A stretch of DNA of 5,871 nucleotides, from the NCBI GenBank assembly GCA_028687155.1, contig JAQUAR010000115.1, positions 1-5,871 on the forward strand, written 5' to 3'. Positions 1 to 5,871 of the stretch are shown here, one piece after another; position 1 is the first letter of the stretch; every line of letters starts with the position of its first letter. The notes beneath the pieces were generated by a model that worked only from the letters and a program-made list of their open reading frames with translations, was not told the DNA's origin and did not search any database. Origin of the DNA: Methylacidiphilaceae bacterium. Its GTDB lineage: Bacteria; Verrucomicrobiota; Verrucomicrobiia; Methylacidiphilales; Methylacidiphilaceae. A program made the translations under genes and the position numbers.

Positions 1-2788
1 CGTCGTGACGGACGGGAGCCCCTGTCCCTGCCTGGCCGTCGACCGGAAGGCCGGTCTTTCGCAAGGCGGCGGGAACTACCGCACGGTAGCTCCAGCTTCT
101 CCCTGCACCATCGAAGAGATCGGTCATCGGCTCGGTGCCCTGATCGTAGAAGCAGAGCGGTCCGAAGCCGAGGATCTCCTCGATCGTCTTGAGAACGCTC
201 ACCGTGGTGAACCTCCGGCGGATGACGACTCCCTGCTTGACGAAAGGGCCCACCACAAGGGCGATGCTCCGGTGGGCATCGACGTGATCCGCCGCGGCCT
301 GCGCGTCATCCTCGATCACGAAGATCAGGGTGTCATCCTTGTAGCGGCTTTGCGCGACCTTTTCCACCAGCAGACCCACCGCATAGTCGTTGTCCGCCAT
401 CTGTGTCTCGACCGTGTCGATCTGATCCGCCGCCTCTCGGAAGGAGCCGAAATGGTCATGAGGCAGGCGAATCAGCTCCAAGGCGGGCAGATTTCCCTTT
501 CTCGCATATTCGTCGAACTCGCGTTCCCACTCCTTGTATCGCCAGTAATCGGCATATTTCATGTCGAAGCCGCGGTAGTAGAGGTCGCTCACCTTCGCCA
601 GCGTGGCATTGTCCGGAACAAACTGGATCGTCTTCTCCGCGAAGGGATGGCGCGAAAGGGGAATGAACAATGGGTCTTCTTTGGGCAGGTGGTAGCGGGT
701 CAGATCGCCGAAAAAGCCGTAATTCCGCACGCTGATGCCCTTCCGCAAGGCCGCGTCCCAGAGATAGCCTAGCCCTACCTCTCCCTCGGGACCGTCGGGT
801 GCCGCCACGCTCCTGGTTCCCGGCAGAAGATCGGGATCGTCGGGTAGCGCGGGGTCCGCCTCCTTCCTCTTCGCCATGCTCCCGATTCCCACCGCGATGT
901 TCCGATTGTCGCCCTCGAAATCGTAGGTCAGCCCTCGATGGGCATAGTGGAGGGGAACCGTCTTTTCGGTAATATCGGTCGCCCGGGCCTCCGTGCTCCA
1001 GTTCCAGCCGTCCCCGCTCACCTCCCCGCTGTCGAAGAAATTATCCAGAAGGACGAACTGCTCGGCCAGCCGCCGCTCGTTGGGGCAGTAGGGCGCCAGG
1101 ATTGCCAGGTCGGGATCCCCATTCCCGCGTTTCAAATCCCCGAAGAGCTGGTCGTATCCCCGGTTTTCCTTGATGACGTACAGAATGTGGTGGATCCGGC
1201 GGCGGAGCAGCCGCAGGATGGCCTCGTCCCCCGTTTCGGCACCGATGCGATGGTTGTTCCTCCAGACGGTCTCGGTCAGCCGCCGTTCAAGCGCCGGTCC
1301 GGGTCGCGGGAAGCTCTGCAGGCTCCCCACCATTTTTTGGAGGATATACTCGTTCTTCGACCTCCAGACCTTGACGAGCTCTCCCGGAGCCGGGAGCGGC
1401 CGCCCGAATCCCCGGTCGTTCGGTCCCGTGACACTCTTCCCGGTCGCCACATAGAGCCAGCTTCCGCTTCCGTTGCAGGCGACCGCCGTCGGGTACCAGC
1501 CGGTCGGGATCAGGGCAACAACCCTGCTCCTCGCCTCCGCCCCATCCTCCCCCACCTCGCCTGCGATCCCCCGCGCCTTGGGACCGAGCTCGATCACCGA
1601 GACGCAGTTCATTCCGCCATTCGTGACGTAGACGAACTTCCCCGAGGGATCGAGGCAGAGGTTGTTCGGAGAGGCCCCCTTGCGGGGCTTTCCCGGTCGG
1701 GCGGCATTCGGCTCGGAAACGCAAGGAATCGATTCGAGGAGCCGGTCGGCCTTTGTGTCGATCACCGCGATTTGGTCCGAGTTGTCCTCGGACACGTAGG
1801 CTCGGCTCCGATCTCGATGGACCACGATCCGGTTCGGCTCTCCCCGGAGGGGGATTCGGCCCAAGCAGCGTATTTTTTCGACTTCCACCCCAACGACCAC
1901 GATCTCCCGATCGCGCAAGCTGGCGACATAGGCCTTCCCCTTTCCCACCCAAGCAACGTCCATTGGATACTCCCCGCCGGGGATTCCCCTCTCCTTGGGC
2001 TCGATCTTCCCCGGCCGTAAATCGAGCTCGGCGACCTTCTTCCCGTCGGCCAACCGAATCAGGCTGACCGAGTCGTTGGCATAGTTGGCAACGAGCAGGA
2101 GCTTCCCCTCCGGATCGGCGCGAAGGCCGGAGACCACAGGCTTCGTCTCGATTCCGTTGCCCTTTTCGTGCCCCAAGGGGATCGGCGGACGGGTTGAGGC
2201 CCAGGTGTCTCCCGTTCTGGCGAAAACATAGATCCGATCCTCTCCCCCGCCCGAGACGTAGAACTCCTTCCCGTCCGGATTCCAGTCGATCCCGCAAAAG
2301 GAGTTCGGGAGCGGCAAGACGGCCAGCTGCTTGGGCGCCCCCTGGGAAATGTCGAAGACAAAGACGGATTCGTGGGAGAGCTCCGGAATCGGCTTCCCGT
2401 CGGAGCCGAACCGCAGGTTGTAGCCCGAGCTCAAGACCAGCAAGGTATCGCCTGTAGGGCTCGCCGCCATGGCGAACGAGCCGGAGGCCGGGAGCTTTGT
2501 CTCTCCGGAGACCCCATAGAGCGGGTCAAGATGGAGATCCCGAATCGGGGAGAGATCGATCCGCACCCCGGTTGGAAGGAGGGTCTCCTGTTGGCTGCCT
2601 TCCGGCTCACGGGCTCTCGTGGAAATCGCGCCCTGCAGGCAGGAGGCCCACACGACGACCACGAGCAAGAGCCTCCGCAACCCTTTTGCCCGCGGGAGAC
2701 AAACCACCGCCGGAGCGGCGGTTGAGGGACGCGAGCGCACGATTCGGCAAACCTTCCATGCCCACGATAGCCCACGGGAGCGGATCAT
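1..2788 (-). CDS. Exported YncE-type beta-propeller / phosphoesterase fusion (3' end missing)
   Basis: This two-domain exported enzyme has 929 visible codons and no stop, and continues past the left edge. Hydrophobic residues 40-51 (LLLVVVVWASCL) after KGLRR form a signal peptide or anchor; the 36-residue leader before it is long, so GTG starts at 2740 or 2707 are possible. Residues about 100-450 are a seven-bladed propeller, with blade strands near 117, 177, 233 (VANYANDSVSLI), 287, 331 (YVSEDNSDQIAVID), 387 (YVTNGGMNCVSVI) and 446. A linker holding VTGPN joins it to a PF04185-type phosphoesterase domain from about 532: YVIKENRGYDQLFGD (537-551), LLDNFFDSGEVSGDG (580-594), DH (778-779), ADND (798-801), IEDDAQ (825-830) and DHVDAHRS (834-841). 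By analogy with AcpA, E541, N542, S591, D827 and D828 are probable metal or nucleophile residues. The expected activity is hydrolysis of a phosphate ester; the substrate is unknown. Related fusions are about 900 residues long, so little should be missing. Confidence 0.92.
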   Translation of the reverse strand, partial: MIRSRGLSWAWKVCRIVRSRPSTAAPAVVCLPRAKGLRRLLLVVVVWASCLQGAISTRAREPEGSQQETLLPTGVRIDLSPIRDLHLDPLYGVSGETKLPASGSFAMAASPTGDTLLVLSSGYNLRFGSDGKPIPELSHESVFVFDISQGAPKQLAVLPLPNSFCGIDWNPDGKEFYVSGGGEDRIYVFARTGDTWASTRPPIPLGHEKGNGIETKPVVSGLRADPEGKLLLVANYANDSVSLIRLADGKKVAELDLRPGKIEPKERGIPGGEYPMDVAWVGKGKAYVASLRDREIVVVGVEVEKIRCLGRIPLRGEPNRIVVHRDRSRAYVSEDNSDQIAVIDTKADRLLESIPCVSEPNAARPGKPRKGASPNNLCLDPSGKFVYVTNGGMNCVSVIELGPKARGIAGEVGEDGAEARSRVVALIPTGWYPTAVACNGSGSWLYVATGKSVTGPNDRGFGRPLPAPGELVKVWRSKNEYILQKMVGSLQSFPRPGPALERRLTETVWRNNHRIGAETGDEAILRLLRRRIHHILYVIKENRGYDQLFGDLKRGNGDPDLAILAPYCPNERRLAEQFVLLDNFFDSGEVSGDGWNWSTEARATDITEKTVPLHYAHRGLTYDFEGDNRNIAVGIGSMAKRKEADPALPDDPDLLPGTRSVAAPDGPEGEVGLGYLWDAALRKGISVRNYGFFGDLTRYHLPKEDPLFIPLSRHPFAEKTIQFVPDNATLAKVSDLYYRGFDMKYADYWRYKEWEREFDEYARKGNLPALELIRLPHDHFGSFREAADQIDTVETQMADNDYAVGLLVEKVAQSRYKDDTLIFVIEDDAQAAADHVDAHRSIALVVGPFVKQGVVIRRRFTTVSVLKTIEEILGFGPLCFYDQGTEPMTDLFDGAGRSWSYRAVVPAALRKTGLPVDGQAGTGAPVRHD
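2706..2722 (-). repeat. GC-rich perfect hairpin in the 5' region of the phosphoesterase gene
   Basis: On the minus strand ACCGCCG and CGGCGGT form a perfect 7-bp stem around a 3-nt loop (CTC). It lies between the ATG at 2788 and the signal-peptide hydrophobic core, and the GTG at 2707 falls in its 3' arm. No run of T follows (GGTTTGTCTCC), so it is not a convincing intrinsic terminator. It could be a chance result of GC-rich codons, or an RNA structure affecting initiation or message stability between genes 2 and 3. Confidence 0.4.
2785..2788 (-). other. ATGA stop/start overlap between genes 2 and 3
   Basis: The TPR gene ends ...CTG AAA TGA, with TGA at 2787-2785. An ATG at 2788-2786 shares two bases with it and opens the long propeller/phosphoesterase frame. 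Such overlaps commonly go with translational coupling by terminating ribosomes. Only a weak purine tract (AGAG) precedes this ATG, which fits coupling better than independent initiation, though a downstream start is also possible. Confidence 0.6.
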
Positions 2789-3384
2789 TTCAGCTCTGGT
2801 AGGGAAGGATCGAGCTTGCGCGCATCGGCTTGAAAGCGCGCGGCCTTTACAAGATCGCCTTCTCTCCTGTAGGCGATGCTATTATTGAAGAGGCAGAGGG
2901 CCAGAATCTTTTTCTGCACCGCGACCCCTTTGCCTGAGCCCGCTCCTGCCTGGGTGTAGGTCGATCCTGCGCTGTAGCCAGCCGCCATCAGGCCTTGGCT
3001 GACCGCCGCCCTCCCCAGCCCGATCGCCCGGGCAAACAACTTGTGCGCCTCCGCATACTTGCCCTCGGCCGTGTACGCGACGGCAAGGTTATTGTAGGAT
3101 ACCATGTTCCCGAAGGAGCTGAAGCCCGATTGCGCAATCGAGGTTTGGAGATCCTTTTCCGCGACAGCCCGCGCCTCGGACGGGTGGCCCGCCTGCAGCA
3201 GCTCCTGTGCCTTCTTGCCCTCTCCGTTCGCGCCCAGAATCATCTGTGGGGCCACAGCCACTCTCCCGGTCCCCGCCGGTTGAGGAGCCCCGGACCCCTC
3301 CGGGGCGCTTCCGCCAAGAATGACCGCGCCCATCGCCAGGGCGAGCCAGATGGAGCCTACCGCCGTTCGCATGGTTTGGATCAT
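2785..3384 (-). CDS. Exported TPR-repeat protein, 199 residues
   Basis: This is a small protein of unknown specific role, probably a periplasmic or membrane-anchored scaffold. The start at 3384 is chosen because of the strong AAGGAG five bases upstream. Residues 1-29 look like a signal peptide: a short n-region with one Arg (MIQTMRTAVG), then a hydrophobic core (IWLALAMGAVIL) and a small-residue stretch (GGSAPEG); cleavage or an uncleaved anchor cannot be decided. A Gly/Pro/Ala linker covers 30-45. Helical repeats follow: a degenerate one at about 57-82, a clear TPR at 94-127 (NNLAVAY, then GKYAEAHKLFARAI) and another at 161-194 (NNSIAYRREGDLVKAARF, ending LDPS). Between the last two lies a Gly/Ala/Ser-rich insert, 136-153. 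It sits between the receptor and the phosphoesterase gene and shares a 4-nt overlap with the latter, so it is likely co-translated. TPR proteins usually mediate protein contacts; the partner is unknown. Confidence 0.88.
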   Translation of the reverse strand: MIQTMRTAVGSIWLALAMGAVILGGSAPEGSGAPQPAGTGRVAVAPQMILGANGEGKKAQELLQAGHPSEARAVAEKDLQTSIAQSGFSSFGNMVSYNNLAVAYTAEGKYAEAHKLFARAIGLGRAAVSQGLMAAGYSAGSTYTQAGAGSGKGVAVQKKILALCLFNNSIAYRREGDLVKAARFQADARKLDPSLPELK

Positions 3385-3389
3385 GAGAT

Positions 3390-3395
3390 CTCCTT
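3390..3395 (-). promoter_or_regulatory. Shine-Dalgarno sequence for the TPR protein gene
   Basis: On the minus strand AAGGAG is followed by a 5-nt spacer (ATCTC) and then ATG at 3384. It lies inside the 13-nt gap after the receptor stop codon. This fixes the start of the TPR gene at 3384 rather than at the upstream in-frame ATG at 3480, which would overlap the receptor and add 32 residues with no signal-peptide character. Confidence 0.85.
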
Positions 3396-3397
3396 TC

Positions 3398-5871
3398 CTA
3401 AAATTGATAGCTGACCTGTCCCTGCACCCAGAAGGGCCAGGAGACCATGAGCTGGTCGTAGTTGTTGAACGATGTCGCATAGCCGCTGCCGCTCGTCATC
3501 CAATTGTGCTGATCGGTCACATTCCAGACCCAGAGCCTTGCAACCCAATGCTTATCCGGGCTCGTGTAGCTCAACCCCAAATTGAGGGTGTACTGCCAGG
3601 GAATCCGGACGAGGTAATCGTACGCAATGTATTGGGGGCTCGTCGCGTTGAAGGAAGCGAAAAAGCCCAATCCACAATCGAGCGTGTAGGTCGCCATGAA
3701 CGAGGTCTGAAAGTTGGGCCAGCCTACATACGGATACGTTCCCAGCGGGAAATGCCCATAATCGTCGAACGGATATTTCTTCGGATTGTTCAAAACGTAA
3801 TTGCTCGGATAGAGCTGGTCCATGTCCGGCCCTTCGGTGAGCGGCGAGGCGTAGTCGAACGTGCCCAGGATGTAGGAGGCATTGGCAACGAGCCAAAGAT
3901 GTCGATCCGGCTGATAGCTCACCTGTAGGGTACCGCCCACCACGTCGATCGGAACCGGGACCATGAGGACCTTACTGATTAATTCCAATTCGTCGAAACT
4001 CTGGTCAAAGGCGGCGGATAGGATATTGAGCTTGCCGTTGAGCAGGCTGAAGTTGATCCCGCCGCTATAGAGGCGCTGAGGGAGGTGAAAGTCGTAGTTG
4101 GCCGTCTCGGGAGAGACCCCCAAAAAGGCTCCCGTTTCCGACACCCACGTCTGCTGAAAATCGAAATAGACCGTCGTCCACTCGTTCGGTTTCCAGCGCG
4201 GGCTGAAGTCAAAGTTCGGGTCGACGGCGGAAAAGTACTCTCCGTACGGATGAAGAGACTCGCCGAAGTCGGTGTAGGTGCCGGGCGTGCCGAAGGGAGT
4301 CTGCGCTGTGGATAGCTCGGCCAGCACGCTGGCACCCATGAAGATCGAGAAGTGCTTGCCGAAGTCGATCTCATGCTGCCAGTAGGGCCTCAAGTACCAG
4401 GTTTGCGAATCGGTCGAGCTGAAGTTGCCTGGGTTGAAGTACTGGCCGGGCCGGTTCGGGATCGGCACGTCCTGATAGGCATACTTGTCATACCACAGCT
4501 TGCCCGGCACGTTGTATTGAAAATAGGATGGGTAGACCGCGTTGGCCAGCGGCCCCATGTTCCAAACGTTATACACCTGCTCGAAGTCGCCCTCGTAGAC
4601 GATCATGTTGGCATAATCGGCTTCGAATCCAATATTGACGGTGTGATGAATGGGCAGCCCCTCGTCCTTGAGCGGAGGATTCTTCTGGTCGACCAGGCTC
4701 GGGTTCTCCTTTCCTCCGCTTTTAGCAGCCCCGCCGATCGGGGTGTCGAAATTGAAAATGAGCGAGGTGTTGTTCTGCGCGACCCAGGAGCCGGGCGTGT
4801 AGAGGTTATAAGGCATGAAATCTTGAGAGTTATAGGTAAACCACTCAAAGTTGCTATTGTTGACGATCTGGAATCCATCATCCACATTCACCCTTTGGAT
4901 GATCTGCGCCCGCTCGCTTTCGACGAATCCGCCGGAACCCGGGTTCATGAGGCTGGCGCGATAGCCGCCGATGGCCGAGAGCGGGACATATCGGAGGGTG
5001 TTGTAATTCTGCGGCAGAACCGATACCCCATAATCAAACAACTCCGGACCGATATTGTAGTTGACCTTATGACCATCGACATAGCGCGGTGGACCTTGAT
5101 ACGTATTCGGCAAATAGCCGGAGAGATATTCGTGATCCGAAATCAACTGCTGGGTCGGCCGGTTGATTCCCCCGATCTCGTTGTAGCCTTCGGTGTAGAA
5201 GGAATTGTTGAAGAAGATCTCGTAGTTGTCGTAGGGCTTGAACGAGAGTGCTCCGTAGAAGGCCTGATTATGAAGATAGTCTTGGTCGTAATAATTTCCC
5301 GAGTAGTTCCCCAGGTAGCTGAACCGAAATGCAAGCTTGTCATTGATCGGACCGCCTACGTCGACCTGCCAGAGGTTCTGATCGTACATCCCTTCCATGA
5401 CCGTCGCCGTCCCGTGAAAACCATCCCAGTAGGGGCGCTTGGTTTGGAGATCCAGATAGCCGCCCTCCGCGCGGATCGAGAGCAGGCTCGGCATCGTTGG
5501 CCCTTGTACGATGTTGATCTGGTCGAAGTCGTTCATGTTCATCGGACCGCCCTCGTAGCCGCTGCCGGGCAAGAAGGAGAGCATCCCGTTGATGTACTTG
5601 TTCGCCGGCATACCCCGGATGTTGGGAACGGAGAACTCGCCGAAGGTCGTTCCCATGTAGAGGCCGGGCGCCATGTACATCATCGACATGACGTTTTGGG
5701 AAATGAACGCGGACGACTGGATTTCCTGTTGGGTGATGACCTGGACGCTCCTGGGCGTGTCGACGACGTTGAGCGGTGTCCCGTAGACCGAGCCGACATC
5801 GTAGTCCCCGGGAAGAACCGACTGCTCGTTGGCGGTCACGAGCGTTTCCGGCATCACGACTTTACCGCTGC
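3398..5871 (-). CDS. TonB-dependent outer-membrane receptor (5' end missing)
   Basis: This is an outer-membrane beta-barrel transporter that imports a ligand using energy from TonB-ExbBD. The frame is open through the right edge, so the signal peptide and true start are outside; a GTG at 5857 followed by ATG is internal. Counting from that GTG, residues 3-9 (PETLVTA) look like a TonB box. The plug spans about 29-142, with TPRSVQVIT at 34-42, NIRG at 79-82, QGP at 118-120 and TKRP at 139-142. The remainder (about 150-819) is a barrel rich in Tyr, Trp, Asn and Gly with alternating strands, ending in VSYQF; a terminal Phe is typical of BAM-inserted barrels. A hydrophilic Gly/Lys/Pro-rich stretch at 375-402 is probably a surface loop. 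The segment after QGP lacks the usual LYG. The stop is TAG, 13 nt before the next gene. The family is clear, but the ligand (siderophore, cobalamin, metal or sugar) cannot be assigned. Confidence 0.95.
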   Translation of the reverse strand, partial: SGKVVMPETLVTANEQSVLPGDYDVGSVYGTPLNVVDTPRSVQVITQQEIQSSAFISQNVMSMMYMAPGLYMGTTFGEFSVPNIRGMPANKYINGMLSFLPGSGYEGGPMNMNDFDQINIVQGPTMPSLLSIRAEGGYLDLQTKRPYWDGFHGTATVMEGMYDQNLWQVDVGGPINDKLAFRFSYLGNYSGNYYDQDYLHNQAFYGALSFKPYDNYEIFFNNSFYTEGYNEIGGINRPTQQLISDHEYLSGYLPNTYQGPPRYVDGHKVNYNIGPELFDYGVSVLPQNYNTLRYVPLSAIGGYRASLMNPGSGGFVESERAQIIQRVNVDDGFQIVNNSNFEWFTYNSQDFMPYNLYTPGSWVAQNNTSLIFNFDTPIGGAAKSGGKENPSLVDQKNPPLKDEGLPIHHTVNIGFEADYANMIVYEGDFEQVYNVWNMGPLANAVYPSYFQYNVPGKLWYDKYAYQDVPIPNRPGQYFNPGNFSSTDSQTWYLRPYWQHEIDFGKHFSIFMGASVLAELSTAQTPFGTPGTYTDFGESLHPYGEYFSAVDPNFDFSPRWKPNEWTTVYFDFQQTWVSETGAFLGVSPETANYDFHLPQRLYSGGINFSLLNGKLNILSAAFDQSFDELELISKVLMVPVPIDVVGGTLQVSYQPDRHLWLVANASYILGTFDYASPLTEGPDMDQLYPSNYVLNNPKKYPFDDYGHFPLGTYPYVGWPNFQTSFMATYTLDCGLGFFASFNATSPQYIAYDYLVRIPWQYTLNLGLSYTSPDKHWVARLWVWNVTDQHNWMTSGSGYATSFNNYDQLMVSWPFWVQGQVSYQF

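Noticed and set aside
5..772. 255-codon plus-strand open frame at the left edge
   Set aside because: It lies opposite the phosphoesterase domain, including the IEDDAQ and DHVDAHRS motifs. It has no ribosome binding site or domain of its own.
938..2020. 360-codon plus-strand open frame, with several overlapping plus-strand frames in the left half
   Set aside because: It is antisense to the propeller/phosphoesterase gene, whose minus-strand translation shows clear blade repeats and active-site motifs. The plus-strand product is Arg/Pro-rich without recognisable domains, as expected of a GC-rich shadow frame.
1287..2297. 336-codon minus-strand frame rich in Arg and Gly
   Set aside because: It is an alternate frame on the same strand as the propeller gene, with low-complexity Arg/Gly/Pro composition and no motif. 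The true frame there gives YVTN-type repeats.
2706..2722. The hairpin as a rho-independent terminator after the TPR gene
   Set aside because: No U-run follows on the minus strand, and the phosphoesterase frame passes through it and continues. It is kept only as a possible RNA structure.
3385..3480. Upstream ATG at 3480 as the start of the TPR protein
   Set aside because: It would overlap the receptor gene by 83 nt and adds 32 residues with no signal-peptide character, while the ATG at 3384 has AAGGAG at ideal spacing followed by a clear signal sequence.
1..5871. CRISPR array, tRNA, insertion sequence or prophage signal
   Set aside because: No direct-repeat/spacer pattern, tRNA-like cloverleaf, terminal inverted repeats or transposase/integrase motifs were seen on either strand. 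The whole window is explained by three coding regions.

Overview
This window is one minus-strand gene cluster, cut at both edges, from a Gram-negative bacterium. The Gram-negative assignment rests on a TonB-dependent outer-membrane receptor and on the export signals of the two following proteins. The DNA is GC-rich, roughly 55-60% by eye. The receptor style and the export-type propeller/phosphoesterase resemble proteins seen in Verrucomicrobiota and Acidobacteriota-like genomes. That placement is a weak inference, because the window has no rRNA or marker gene.

Layout, in transcription order (right to left): (1) 5871-3398, the plug and complete beta-barrel of a TonB-dependent receptor whose signal peptide lies beyond the right edge. 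(2) 3384-2785, a 199-residue exported protein with TPR helices, starting 14 nt after the last base of the receptor gene, behind a strong Shine-Dalgarno sequence. (3) 2788-1, a large two-domain exported protein. Its open frame starts in an ATGA overlap with the stop of gene 2, runs through the whole left half and leaves the window still open. It has an N-terminal seven-bladed YVTN/YncE-type beta-propeller and a C-terminal phosphoesterase domain of the AcpA/phospholipase C type (PF04185-like, alkaline-phosphatase-type fold). No stop codon interrupts its 929 visible codons.

The tight spacing (13 nt, then a 4-nt overlap) makes a single co-transcribed unit very likely. A reasonable but unproven reading is that the propeller/phosphoesterase acts on a phosphorylated compound in the periplasm or at the cell surface, the receptor imports a ligand across the outer membrane, and the TPR protein is a periplasmic scaffold. 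The ligand cannot be told from the sequence. No promoter or terminator is visible; both ends of the transcription unit lie outside. No tRNA, rRNA, CRISPR array, insertion sequence or plus-strand gene was found. The long plus-strand open frames in the left half are antisense shadows of gene 3.
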